This document shows positions 51,601 to 63,690 of a stretch of DNA of 64,000 nucleotides, piece by piece. The notes under the pieces are model-generated. The model saw nothing but the letters and a program-made list of their open reading frames with translations. It did no database searches and was not told the DNA's origin. The position numbers were made by a program, and so were the translations under genes. Positions within the stretch are counted from its first letter, which is position 1. The number at the start of each line of letters is the position of its first letter. Source of the DNA: Cristatella mucedo (taxonomy: Eukaryota > Bryozoa > Phylactolaemata > Cristatellidae); assembly GCA_009760855.2 (NCBI GenBank), contig WPIO01000001.1:16403001-16467000 (forward strand), written 5' to 3'.

Positions 51601-53212
51601 AGGTTATGATGATAACAGAGAAAAAGTCTTTAAAAGTCTTTAGAGCTAAAGACTTTTTGGTGCATATGAACTGACGGCACTGCCAACACAAGATTATAGA
51701 AGTTGGCTAGAGGCGCAGCTAGCAACCCAGAAGAGTGATCGGCTGAGGGAGCACTGCCTGAGAAATGAGCTGCTCCCTAGATAGCTGAGCCGCAGGAAGT
51801 GCATGAAGGTGCCGAAAAGTGAGCTGACCTTGAAGTCGATGCACTGCTTGATGCCAGTGCATATCTGAGAGAAGGTGTGGACTGTTGCAGTTCCAACGTT
51901 GACGACAGGCAAGCCTAGCTGCCCTGTGTCGTACACCTTATGTAAGCGACATCGTACAGGTTGGACGACATGCATATATGTTGCCCTAGTCAATTTAAAG
52001 GGCAAGGCTTTTCAGTTTTCTGCGTTACACTAGGTTTATGAATAGCTATTAGTATGGTCTTGCCGTTCAATTTAACAATGTTGCCATTGAGGTGCAAATA
52101 TCGGCAATGTACCTTCAAAGAAACGGATGGGGTTTTAGGTACTCCAAGCAAACAAAACAAGTAGCAGCTTCAATATACGCAAAGGAAAGTGTAATTAGTT
52201 GTAGCTAAGACCACTCTTAACAAAGTACTGTCCCACGTGGATATTTTTGTGCATTTAGTGGTTCGCCCCCTTAGAGCTGTTCAATATCCATCCATGGTGG
52301 CTGCTTCCGACTAATTGTCCAGACTAGTGCAGTGGCTGATGCAGACACGCAGAAGGTATGCTTGAGGAAGTTGTAAACCAAACACAAATGTACTCACTTA
52401 TGAGTGTCGAGACTTTCAGTTAATAACTAGCTGCCGTAGGACGTGCATGCTCGGCACAGATTGTGTGTGCATGTGTGCATGCTAGTGCATACGTCTGTAT
52501 GCTCCCGTGTGAACTTTTGTCGATTACTTTTCTACCGCTGTCAAGCAGCTCAATGTGTCTTCACTCTTTTCATTTAGCTTCAGCGCAGTGTGGCCTATGA
52601 GAAGACGGCCAGAGACCTGTCAAAGTGGGAGCCCGTGATAGAGGCGAACAGGCTTGCCGAGCACCTGCACTTCCCACTTCAGAGGCCAAACATTCGACCC
52701 CCATCCGTCGACGGCTTTGTGCAACGCTTCCAGCCACGCACTCCTCTCGAAGTAGAGATTGCAGCACTGCTTGCCAGCAGTGACCATGTCCTTCACCAGA
52801 ACGCAACGCTGACAAAGGCTGAGGAGCGTGCCTTGCGAGCCATGGACGTCGAGGAAGCCAAGCGCCGACGTGCTGAGCTGCAGAAGCACAGGGCCCTGCT
52901 CTCATACAAAGAGGCAAAGTCGTACAGGCAGAATAAGATAAAGAGCAAGAGGTGAATGGTTGGGGTTTGCTCAAAAACCTCCTGTCGGCCATTGCATGTG
53001 ATACTGTTGTCCTTGCATAGTCTTCAAACGGCCATGAAGACATTAGAGTCAGGCTAATGTTTCAGAGATGGAGTCGGGTGGTTTTGTTCTAGATGTCGTT
53101 GGTTTTTCAATTCCTCGGGTTGGGAGGAAACTCGATTCAGTGATAAGCTATTTCGAAACGTTCATAGAAATATGCATCTTGTGGAAGGTGGCGAAGCTTG
53201 CAAAACCTAATC

Positions 53213-53254
<42 letters not shown>

Positions 53255-53615
53255 CTCTGTCTGGTCTCCAGGTTGCTATCCAGCTACGCATTCGACTTCT
53301 TTCCTCCACCAGTACGCTCTCGCAACGCCTATTCATCGGCTTCTAGTTGTTTCGCCGTTCCTTGCTCTACATTGAAATCTGTTGGCTATTGGGCCTTCAG
53401 TTCGTATGCACCCAAAGGCTGGAACTCGCTTCCTGCTTCTTTCACCATCTGCATTGATTGCGTTATTTAAGTCTCAACCAAAGAGACATCCGTTCAGCTG
53501 AACTTTCTCTGTGCTCCAGTAAGCTTGTTATTTTGGTTTCCGTTTGCTTTGTGTGCTTACCTGTGCATTATTCAGGGCATGCTATTAACCAGTTGTCCTG
53601 TTAACTGGTGGCACT

Positions 53616-53656
<41 letters not shown>

Positions 53657-56600
53657 TTTGCATGCTTGTTTAAGCATAATACATTGAATGCAATTAAACC
53701 TTGTTTATTGCTTCTACTGCAGTGAGTTGCAAAGCTTCTAGATGGAGATTTAGTTCTCCGAGGGTGCTCTGCAAACAACTTGTGATCGTTATTAAATGCT
53801 TTTGCTTTGTGGACATAGTCTTCCCTTAATATTTTACTTAATCTTTCACTTAAGCTCGTTTCTGTTATTCATTCAGTTGGTAAGTGTTGCTTATAAAGAT
53901 GCCTTTTATCATCTATTTAGGATCCGAGACGGATCGGATTAAACGAAATTCAGCGCTGATGATAAGTCTTCATAACGAAAAACTGCTCTAGCAAAGTGCC
54001 TGACTTAACGTGAAGCCTTCGGTGCCCTTTTAGTGTGCTAAGGCCATGCCCAAGTATCTTAATCTTCTTGAACAATACCGCGGGTTATGCTGGCATTGTG
54101 CAACTATATTTTGAAGCTCGAGTATTATTTGTCAAACAGCTAGAAGTTTTCTTCGTGTCTTTGTTTGCACAGCCAACTTAATCTGGGTTTTGAGTGACAT
54201 GTATAATTTCTTTGTGTAATGTGCCCATATCGAACAGCCAACTCAGATAGGTGTCGGTTTGCACACAGCTCAAGTTTGGCTGTGCCTAAAGTGCCTCATT
54301 TGCCCTTCAAATCTCACAAGAATGAGGCAGCCTGTCAAAGCCTGGTAAGCTGGCTGATGACTGAACTTCAGGTGCAGTCATGGGCTTCGATCAGATTAGG
54401 CTTTCGTAATCAGCTAGTCACGAATTTGTTGCCCATGCCCATTTTAATAGGCCCTCGACCATGCCCACGAGACAGAGTACCGTTGGAATTCTATATTATA
54501 GACTGATGAAATTAAGTTCTCTTTCTTTGGTAATGGAAAGCAATGCATATGAGCAAGCCAAAGAGAAGATATGGCATAGCAGCATGACTGCCTTCAACCG
54601 ACTGAAATTTGGAGACAAGTCGGTGATGGTTGTGTGGCTGCTTTGCCACAGAAGGTGTCGGAGCTCTGCATCAGATCTAAAGTATAATGAACCAACTCAT
54701 GTACATTCAGATGGTCAAGCAAGTTAGATTGCAAAATATCGACTCTTTGGATCAAGGTTCCTTAGATTTGGCATCAAGAGAATGACCCTGTGCACTTCGA
54801 GGTCAGTGAAGCACTTGTTTGACAAACCTGGCATGATGCTGGTGTAGTAGCTCAGCTAGTCGCCTGATCTCAACCCCAAAGGGAGGTCATAGAGAATCTT
54901 AGTGGGCCACATCAGTTAAGCAGATGCAGACCTGGTGCATGTTACCTCTAACCGTGTTAGGCTTGTTGTCATCGAGCATGCTACCATTAACCATTCGATC
55001 ATGCTTCCTTTGCAGCATATTTAAAGTGTCTGGAAAGAGATTAAGTTTTCTGAGGGCGCTATACAAATCTAGTATTATTATTATCATTATTGTTATACCG
55101 AGAGCAAACGTGTTTTTGGAGGCTGTCAATATTTTTGCATGCTGTAGGCAATTTCAGCCTGGCATCGTAGAAAATGCTCTTATAGGCCTAGTGGAGTAGC
55201 AGGTACAGCAGTTGCAGCCTTACTACAAGAACGTTTTGTGACTGAGTGGGCTTAAAACTCGCGTGTGTACTTAAACCCGCTTAGGTACCATCGGATACTG
55301 CGGAAGGAGAAGCAGAAGCAGGAGGAGAAGACTCTGCAGGCCCTGGCTGCCACTGACCCCGAGGCATATGCTCAACGCATGGACAAGCTTGACAAGATGC
55401 GAATTGCGGTATGAGTCCTGTTTGACCCTTTATTATGTGGGCCAGACATTTTAAAGACAGCGATTGAAAAGGGTAGAATTATTGGTGTCATGTGGCTAAA
55501 GCATTAGTCTAGGAAACCAGAGGCTGCTGAGTTCATGCCTTGGATGTCAATTTTACCCCATCCCGTTGTGGCTCTCCTTGGGGTCATGTAGGTTTAGAGC
55601 TGCTGCCACTACCTCTGCTTGCCGAATAAGCTTTGTCACTCATACATCATATAAATATAAAAATATAAAAATTCGTTTGCATAGCACTCTGAGAGAACTA
55701 AATCTCTATTCAGGCGCTTCACACATGACACAGTGCTCGAGCCTACGACCTCGGCCCCAAATAACTTGTAGCCTCTAGAGTACATTGGTTTGAGCATTTT
55801 ATCCAGTAAACCATAGGTTTCAAAATTCTGGAGGTAAACATGTGTTGTCTGTAGCCTCGGTCATACCTGCAAGTCACATAGGTTTACATGGATTCATGTT
55901 CCAGACCACGAAAGTGGTAGTATGAGAATTTGAAGTGTGCTTAAATGCAAAGGACTCTTCACCACATTGACAACATATATCCAAGTGCTGTTCACTGGCA
56001 TGTAATAATCTGATCCCAGGTTTTAACACCCTGATTTTGTCAAGAAGTGTAGCATCAGTGCAGGTTTGTAATTTTACATTGCTTGTCGCTATTTTACATA
56101 AATAGGTACTGGAAGCATGTAACTGCTATCATAATATGCCGGCATTTATAAGCTGGCACCTAGTTTTCTGACTTGCTCATGTTGTTTGTGATTTGCTGGC
56201 TATGCATAGGTTGCAGTGGCATGCTCGAGTAGCTGCTTTGATTTGCACTCGCTTGTTCTTGTATGTTCTTCTGTCGTCAATTCACAGTCGTTTTAAGACT
56301 TGGACTCAGTTGCTGTAATGCAGATATGGAGAACACTGCTTGTGATCAGTGTTCCTGTACTTTGCTTGCACACTTATTGGGTAGCTTTGTGTCCACCTGC
56401 CTCTTTTATCTTTCGAGCTCATGTTCCATGTCCATATGATTCCCTCCAACATTTTTGTGCAGAATAACTGATTGGCTGGCCTGGCTGCCCTTGCACACAT
56501 TCCTGGTTATGTATATGGAACACTTTCTAGTGATGTACCTCATATGTGTTGCAGGAACGTGTGAGCCTGAAACATCGTGGGGGCAGCAAGTTTGCTAAGC

Positions 56601-59600
56601 TGAAAACTCGCTATGGCAAACACGACGATATCGTAAGTATTGTAGACAAAGGTCTGACTACCTTTTTTCACGGTAATCAGCTGCTGAATTATTCATGTGA
56701 TTTCTGCTGTCTCATTTTCCTATGGCCTTGCCGATAGCAGTTCAATGGTGTTTGTGTAGCTTAATACATTCATATATAACATGGTTTCCATGCCTTTATT
56801 CAATGGAGCACTGTTGTTTGCAGTCACGGCAAGCCATCTCAGACATGTACGATCAGAGTCATCGACTGACACAGAAGGTACAACTGCCAGAGGCAAAAGA
56901 AGGAGATAAAGATCCGGATGGTACAAGCACTGCTGGTGTAGGAGCTGCTTCTGGTCGCCTGAACCTGGCCAATGGCAATTCTTCTCTGCTGCCTTCTAAT
57001 ACCAAGAACCCTTGGCTGGCTGCTGGTGGTGGCAGCAGCAGCAGTGGCAATGGTACGGCTGCATTGGCTATGACAGAGGCTTAGCTTACTCGATGCATGC
57101 ACCTCTTGATTTCTTCATGCAAATCGTCATGCTGAAATGCCTGGGGCAAAGTACTTCCACCAGTCGGTCTGGGATTTCTGGAAGCTCATGTAGTACGAAT
57201 TCAGCAAAGATCTGGTTATGTCAGTATTGAGCAAAATACTGGAGGTTTCTTGTGGATAGGGTAGGTTTTTGTATCCCCCGTGTGCTTCGGACTGCAAGTA
57301 CAGTCAGTCTTAATTGGCCATGGTGCTGCTAGAGGCAGTAGAGCAAATGCACAATAGTAAGACTAACTTGGTTTGTTCCCTTTACAGCTTGCTGCTCAAG
57401 CATAGTTGGGCAAGCGGCTACAGGGCTGACTAATGCTGTTAATCGTTTTTACAGCTACTCGAGTTTAAATTTTCTAAATGAAAAGCCGATGTGAAGTTGA
57501 TGCTGACATCAGGTATATGAGCTGGCATCAGATGTATATGAATTGTTTTTGGACCTGGTGCATATCGGATTATATGTAACAATTTTTTTATATTAAAAAT
57601 CTTGCCATCAATGCCCTTAGAAATTTTGATTCAAGTTGATTGATGACGATAATGTCCTTCGTTGACTGTAATCGTGTATTGTTGAGGTTTTCCACCTACT
57701 TAACTTGCATGTGATAGCAAAATGGACGTCATGTATCTAGGCTCATTTTTCTTTTTTCGTCATAATATTTACTCCCAGTTTGCATTTAACTTCTCTTTGT
57801 TTTTCTGCTAGTGATGGGCATAAGCAAGGGTATATGTGGTAAGAGTGGAAATTAAAGCTACCTTTAAAAAAGTATGAAGCCACCACGGTGCATACACTTC
57901 CAGTTATTTCCCTGCGTGCTAACGCCTGTGTTATGGGCCTTTGCTGATTGGAATTTTCTCTTTTGCTTTATAGCCGGTACCACTGCAAAGCGAGTCCAGT
58001 TCAGTCTGTCAGGAATGAGTAGCACGGCGGCACCATCAGAGTCTAGCTCTCTGACATCGTGTGTTGTCAAGGCTCCGACACCCAGTATATCACCATTTGG
58101 TGATGCTGCCGGAAATATTGTTGCCAACACCACTGATACACAAGAAATGACTCCGTTAAAGTCGCATTCAGATATTTTCACCACTTCTTGGTCAATAGCT
58201 ACAACTAATAGCTCCAGCAAAACTACCATAAGTCTACCTGGCACAGATCAGAAGGAATCGACCTCACAGCTGAAAGCTGCTACGGGCGTAGCTGGTTGCA
58301 AGCAGAAGCGGCGTAAGCGCAAAGCAAAAAGCAACATAGCCGGTGAGACTGACATCCCCGATGCCAAAAAGCTACAAAAGCAGCTGCATCGAATGGAAGA
58401 AAACGTGGCATTCACTGCTGATGGTGAAGCTGGTGTACTAGTGGCTGAGGAACAGAGTGACGAAGGTATGCACTGCGACAATCATTTCACGGCTTTCATT
58501 GGCTATTCCCATATGCTTGTTTCATTCTTCTTGTGTGTGGGTGAGAGAGAGGAGAGAGAAAAAAGAGAGATAAAGATAGGGTCTGTCTGTGATGTGGTGC
58601 AGACAGGATATGCACCTGGTGCCTTACTCAGTGTGCTTAATTTTTTTTATTGCAATCGTATGTTTCGCTAGCAAATATGGTCTCATGCTGCTCATACTTC
58701 ATGCTTCGACCGATGTATCTTTTTGATATGCAAAATGGTCAAAACCCATATGAGAGAACATTAAATTGGACCGATAACCTTCTTTCGAAGTTCTGCAGTT
58801 GCCTCAAAGCCGGTAAATTGTCACATAAGCTTAATTGTTATTTCTATGCAATGAGTTTGTTGCTAATGCCATGCTTCAAAGTCTGAATGCTCCAACAGTT
58901 AAGTGACCACTGGAAAAACATGCTCGGGAATCCAGATAATGTGGTTGAATATTTAAAAAAAAATCAGCTGATTAAACAGCCTCTTTTTGTATAGCGACAG
59001 AAGAGCCTTTACGGCTATCACAACCGCTTGCAGTGGCGATAAAGAATCGCCCACCGCAGGAATCGAACCCACGACCTCGGGCCGAGGTCGTGAAAAGCAA
59101 CCGCCTTACCCAGTGAGCCATTACCATTCTGGATTCACCATGCTTTGATAACTGTGTAGATTGTACCAGGTGTTCATTGTGACCCCGTTTCCCGGAGAGT
59201 GCAGTAATTGCTACAAAGTGTAACGATGGTTGATGTGGCAACTCTGTTTTATCCAGCCCGTCATTTATGGTCTTTCTGGCAGAAAATGAAGTTCACATGA
59301 AGCTTCATTTCCTCTGAGATTCCCTGCACGATCCTTCTAGCATGCTAAGTAGTCGTTATAGCTAGTTTCATTTGAGTCAGCCTATAATTTGATGCCCATA
59401 GTTGCATAATAATAATAACACTTGATAACCGCCCTCAGACAACTCGATCCCTTTCTAGGCGCTTTACATTTGCTGCAAAGGAAACGCGATCGAATGGTTA
59501 ATTGTAGAATGCTCGATAAACAACAAGAGTATCGTGGTTAGGGGTGACATGCACAGGGTCAGCAAGCAAATGTGGTTAGTGGCAGCATGCACAGTGTCAG

Positions 59601-62600
59601 CAAGCATAAGCACATAAAGGTAGCATCACAGGGACACACTAAGTGCTCTCCTAAATATGTGTGTTTTGGAGTTCTTTTTAAATGTGGTCAAGTCAGGGGA
59701 TGTTCTGACTCAAGTCGGGAGGAGTGAGTTCTAGGCTTTGGGAGCATACGAACTGAATGCACTGCGGTCTCCAAAGGATTTGAGGATTGTACGAGTTATA
59801 GGTGAACAGTTAGTTTACGAAAAGCGAGTGGTGCAATGGTTGACCTGGTGGGGGAGTAGATCTGATAACTAACCTGGAGCCAAAGAATGAAGGGACCAAA
59901 AAGTAAGTGACAAAACCTTATATATAATTCATTTATATAGCGCCCTAAGAGAACTTAATCTCTATCCAGGCGCTTCACATGTGCCTCGGGGCTTGAGCCC
60001 ACGACCTCAGTCAGACCTTGGTCGGGGCGAGCACCTTAACCGCTAGACCAAACCTTCAAGTCGATCCGTTACTTGACTGGTAGCCAGTGCAGGTCGGTCA
60101 GAAGTGGTGGGATGTGGCAACTGCAATGCTCACGACAGACAAGCCTAGCTGCAGAGTTATGCACACGCTGTAAGCGCCTGATTGCACATAGACTGGCAAG
60201 TAGTGAGTTACAGAAGTCTAGACGGGATGTCGAAAATGCATGGACCAACTTAGATGTGTTATCCCTATCTAAACAAGCCCGAATTTTAGCAATCTTGTGT
60301 AGCTGGAAGTAGGCAGACTTGACTGTTTAGCTGATGTGGCCGTCTAGCGAGAGGTCACTTTGGAACGTGACACCTAGATTTCGTGCAGATTCAACGGAAG
60401 GTACGCTGGCAAAGCCGATTTTGAGTGTTAGCTTTTTTAATTTTTGAATCGCTTGGTTTGCCCATTACTAGTAAGCTGGTTTTTATCATCATTCAATTTC
60501 AGTAGGTTTGCTGCCATCCATGTGTGGATGTCATCAATACATGCAGCATTGGAGTTGAGAGAATTCGAGGTGCTAGAAGGCTGGGAGGGATCAAAGCGAA
60601 GGTACAAGTGAGTGTCATCCGCATAGAAGTGAAAGCCTAGATTGTGCCTGGCAATCACGTCGGGAAGAGCGAGAGTATAAACCGTGAAAAGAACGGGACC
60701 AAGCACTGTGCCCTGAGGTACAGTAAACTTAAGAGGTTTTTTGGATGATTTTTGTCCATTCACATCAATACTCTAGAGTCTCCCACTGAGATAAGACGTG
60801 AACCACGGCGTACCAGTGATGCCCAGGCGAGATAAAGGCGTTGAAGAAGGACTTGGTAATGGATAGTATCAAGCGCTGCCGAAAGATCGAGCAGCACAAG
60901 CAGAGATACTCTACCCATGTCTGCATTCCTATGTAGGATGCTGTACACCCGAAGCAATGCTGACTCCTTGGGAGTGATTAGCTCCAAAACTAGATGAGAC
61001 TTGCTAGCAAGGTTTGAAGTTTCAATATATGAGTTCAGCTGGTCTGTCACGACTCGTTCCAGTGTTTTTGATAGGAACAGTGGAAGGGGACTGGGCTGAA
61101 GTTGCTTAAGTTCTTTTGGTTTAGTGTTGCTTTGAGTTGTGGCCCGACTACAGCCTTTTTGGGAGGTGCTGAGGTATGACCTGAGGATAATGACATATTA
61201 TTGATGTTTGTTATGCATGACAGCAGCAGATCATGCATCACAGAAGCATGACAGTTGGAATAAAGTTCAAAGAACTAGTTGTCTTCATTGACTGAGATAT
61301 GAACTTCAGGACGAGGTCACTAGTGACATCCTTGAATGTAGACATTAGGGGCTGCAAGGAATTGAAGGAAAACATTCAAAGGGGATGATGCCATGGTGAG
61401 GATGGACTCCCTGTTCTTGTCTATCTTCTGAACAATGAAGCTAGAGAAGCGATCTGCTAGAGCTGCTAGACCATTACTGGGATTATTAGGTAAGGAACTA
61501 ACCTGGGAGCAGTTGAGGAGATGGTTAATCATCGCATTTTTAGCTTGCACATCTGTGGTTCAACATTTTTTTTTTTTTTATAGAAACTAGACTTGGCATT
61601 TGCTAGGATCGATTAGTACGATCTACAGGAGTCTCGTTCGCCTGTCGATGGTCAGTCCTGATCTGATGGACAGTAAGTCCTCATGCATGAGAGCATGTGT
61701 ATTGCCTCTTCCACAATTTAGTTGGTGACAAAAATCCATTAGCTGTGACAGCATTTTGACTAGTTCACTAAGCTCTCACTCCATGTAATTTATCTTTGGA
61801 TCATCTTTAAGATGACGAGCTCCACTGTCAGTGTGCTTAAGATATTTGTTATCCGCTGCAGAAATGATCAGCGAGACACTGGAGCGTAGGCAGACGCTTG
61901 GAGATATCGATAGCGCCATGCTGTCGGAAGTTGTGTCACCTACTCAGAAACTCAAGCCTCGACAGGTTGCAGCTTTGCTAGCTGATGACTCGGCAGTAAC
62001 CGGTGCCCCTGCTGCAGCCGATGCAAGCAACAAAGGCCGTCATAACAAGGTAGAACCTTCTAGCTGATCACACCTTCACCAGAAGGTCAAATTATCGAAT
62101 CTTTGTGTTAATCCTAGGAGAAGGGTCCATATCGTGTGACTACTATATCAAGTGCATTTTTTATGCTTCATTCTCTTGTGAATATCAAAGCCTGGGCAAT
62201 GCACAGTTGGCAATGCATAGGCAATACATAGACTATTCTTGAGAACTGAGGCCCGACTAAAAAATATCACGATCTTCCGACATGGCATTTTCCCACCACG
62301 TTTGCTGTTTTGATTCTTGAGCAAGACCATGTTTTCTAATCGTCATGAATCTTTACAGGCTGGTAAAATATCGAAACAGGTGCATGTCACTCACTCTACA
62401 CTGCCAGATGTTGTTGTCACTGGTGATGATGGTGGCAACGCCCATGAGCTACGAAGTGGTGGGGCAGAACAGAGGTTAAACATCATTGAAGCATTTGCCG
62501 ATGACGACGTCATTGAAGAATTCTCACGAGAGAAGCGTGCACTGGAAGAGCGCGACAAGCCGAAGGACATGGATCTTACACTGCCTGGCTGGGGAGAGTG

Positions 62601-62660
62601 GGGCGGAGCTGGCGTGCTGCCAGAAAACATATCAACAAAGAAGCGAAGAAAGGCACGAAG
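48611..62660 (+). CDS. UTP14: UTP14, U3 snoRNA-associated protein 14 (10 exons, 3' end outside window)
   Basis: Ten plus-strand exons: 48611-48817, 48970-49090, 49515-49672, 52578-52951, 55285-55408, 56555-56632, 56824-57052, 57974-58465, 61862-62049 and 62359-62660. All phases agree; about 757 residues are seen. UTP14 is part of the SSU processome, which cleaves pre-rRNA in the nucleolus, and it activates the DEAH helicase Dhr1/DHX37. Family blocks are ANLLEALRVLDGKRGRLVQR, AYEKTARDLSKWEPVIEANR, RTPLEVEIAALL, LRAMDVEEAKRRRAELQKHR, YKEAKSYRQNKIKSKRYHRI, ERVSLKHRGGSKFAKLKTRY, FADDDVIEEFSREKRALEER and KPKDMDLTLPGWGEWGGAGV. The C-terminal block with the basic tail (FxIKAP onward) is not found before 64000, so it lies past the edge. 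An ATG at 48701 (Met31, MSSTRGKSK) could be the true start, because the first 30 residues have no family match. Exon 8 codes for 164 Ser/Thr-rich residues. Introns hold many repeats. Confidence 0.95.
49690..49925 (+). mobile_element. LINE-B 3' end
   Basis: LINE-B 3' UTR (TGCTGCCACTAACCACACTC, AACCATTCGATCGTGTATCC, GATGCCTTATCAAGTGTGTT) ending in a TTA/ATT-rich tail. It begins within 20 bases of the exon 3 donor of UTP14. Confidence 0.8.
50165..50320 (+). mobile_element. LINE-B 3' end
   Basis: CCCTAACCATGTTATTCATT through AGCACCTAGAAAGAGATTAG and GGGCGCTTTATCAAGTACAT with a (TTA)n tail, in UTP14 intron 3. Confidence 0.8.
50570..50663. repeat. 47-bp tandem duplication
   Basis: Two adjacent copies of a 47-bp unit starting GGAACGTGTTCAGCCGTTGC, at 50570-50616 and 50617-50663, with two or three mismatches. 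It lies in UTP14 intron 3. Confidence 0.9.
51445..52120 (-). mobile_element. LINE-B-like fragment
   Basis: Begins with AACAATAATAATAATAAAAA (reverse tail); farther on GAAGTCGATGCACTGCTTGA and GACGACAGGCAAGCCTAGCT match the reverse LINE-B coding end (compare 60055-60150). It lies in UTP14 intron 3, antisense. Confidence 0.65.
53217..53252. repeat. (CT)n microsatellite
   Basis: A CT run in UTP14 intron 4 directly before a LINE-B fragment. Confidence 0.9.
53265..53800 (+). mobile_element. LINE-B 3' fragment
   Basis: Encodes KSVGYWAFSSYAPKGWNSLP, the LINE-B C-terminus, then 3' UTR ending GATTTAGTTCTCCGAGGGTG. A (GT)n run is embedded at 53618-53656. It lies in UTP14 intron 4. Confidence 0.75.
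53618..53656. repeat. (GT)n microsatellite
   Basis: About 39 bases of GT within the 3' UTR of a LINE-B copy. Confidence 0.92.
54905..55085 (+). mobile_element. LINE-B 3' end
   Basis: AGACCTGGTGCATGTTACCT, ACCATTCGATCATGCTTCCT and GAGGGCGCTATACAAATCTA with (TTA)n tail, in UTP14 intron 4. Confidence 0.8.
55650..55770 (-). mobile_element. SINE-1 copy
   Basis: Reverse tail TTGCATAGCACTCTGAGAGA with ACTAAATCTCTATTCAGGCG, then the reverse head GTGCTCGAGCCTACGACCTC. The head is incomplete. It lies in UTP14 intron 5. Confidence 0.7.
58966..59125 (-). mobile_element. SINE-2 copy
   Basis: Reverse of SINE-2: CAGCTGATTAAACAGCCTCT, CGGCTATCACAACCGCTTGC, GGAATCGAACCCACGACCTC, then CCGCCTTACCCAGTGAGCCA. 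It lies in UTP14 intron 8, antisense. Confidence 0.8.
59406..61640 (-). mobile_element. LINE-B, longest copy, interrupted by SINE-1
   Basis: On the minus strand it covers over 2 kb. An upstream block lies at 61550-61320 (NHLLNCSQVSSLPNNPSNGL). The reverse-transcriptase core lies at 61050-60437 (RVSLLVLLDLSAALDTIHYQ; VPQGTVLGPVLFTVYTLALP; FHFYADDTHLYLRF; LLKLNDDK) with the YADD intact but with frameshifts. The 3' UTR and tail lie near 59406. It lies in UTP14 intron 8. The palm motif and simple-repeat tail fit a CR1/L2-like LINE. Confidence 0.85.
59929..60052 (-). mobile_element. SINE-1 copy, complete, nested in LINE-B
   Basis: The best SINE-1 copy. Minus strand: TGGTCTAGCGGTTAAGGTGC (A-box head), GTCGTGGGCTCAAGCCCC (B box), then the tail GAAGCGCCTGGATAGAGATT then AAGTTCTCTTAGGGCGCTAT. 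It interrupts the LINE-B coding end. AAACCTT occurs on both sides (59923-59929 area and 60051-60058 area), a likely target-site duplication. Confidence 0.8.
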
Positions 62661-62925
62661 GTTAGAATTCATCTTTTGCCTAATTTTTGTTTGATTTCAG
62701 CTGACTGTATGTATTAGTTGTGTCTTTCAGGTGTGTCGATGCCAACTAGATCAACTTTGTTATAGAAAATATAGTTATTGCCTTTGCCGATGTGCCAGGT
62801 CGTGTTTGCCTGCAGTTGATGGCATCCCTTGTCATATTGTATGGTGTAAGAGGTGTATTTACTGGAGTGATCAGGCACCCAGAGGCTGCCGTGGCCACAT
62901 GTAATGCATTACATCTCAGATTATG

Positions 62926-63285
62926 TAATGTATCTCCGTCTGTAACTCCACAAAGCCACAGAGACTATGTGCGTGTTATGCAGGAGAGTTTTGTGTATCA
63001 CACTCACAGCCTATGCGGCTTTCGGTACGCACTCGGTAGCCAACAGACTTCGTCTCACGCAACACAGAGAAAGTGGGAAGCATAGCAGAGTCAGGAGAGC
63101 AGTTGAGGTAGTGAGTAGGATGGAAGTAGCAGCTCAGGACCACTGCAAAGGATGAGCCATAGTCGGCAGCAGGAGAGTAGTTGTCGTTGTGTAAAAATTG
63201 TGGAAGCGAGTTCCACAGGCTAGGACCTGCAGAGCTAAAGCTTCTGTCACTAACGGTCTGTAAGCGCAGGAAGGGAACAGCTGCC
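62926..63285 (-). mobile_element. LINE-A 3' fragment
   Basis: Reverse LINE-A 3' UTR (TGTAATGTATCTCCGTCTGT) through GAGTTCCACAGGCTAGGACC and the very end of the coding part. It lies in UTP14 intron 10. Confidence 0.8.
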
Positions 63286-63329
63286 TCTAGTGCCCAATCA
63301 GGCTAGGCCCCAGCTGTCTGCTGTTCTGA

Positions 63330-63690
63330 CTCAAGCTGCTTAGCCGTTCCACTAATCAATCTCAAATCCTTTGTAGCCGTGCCTGTAGTTCGTACCTGTA
63401 GTTTATATGCTGCCAAAGCCTGGAACTCAATTCCGAGTGAGGTTTTGACTTCCTCTGACTTGACGGTATTTAAAAAGAAGCTTACAAAACATTTTCCTCA
63501 CAGCATTTGCTGGGTATGAAACCTTTTGTTGTGAGTTAGTGCGTGCTGACACGTGCCTGTTATCACGAACCAATTGAAATGCTTCCTTTACAGCATGTGT
63601 AAAGTGTAAAGCCGAGAAAGGGATACATTTCTCTCTGAACTATACAAACGTGTAATTATTGTGAATATTCTATTATTATTACTTTCCTTA
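63330..63690 (+). mobile_element. LINE-B 3' fragment
   Basis: Remnants of the LINE-B C-terminus (ATGCTGCCAAAGCCTGGAAC) and 3' UTR (GAAATGCTTCCTTTACAGCA) with a TTA-rich tail near 63680. It lies in UTP14 intron 10. Confidence 0.65.
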
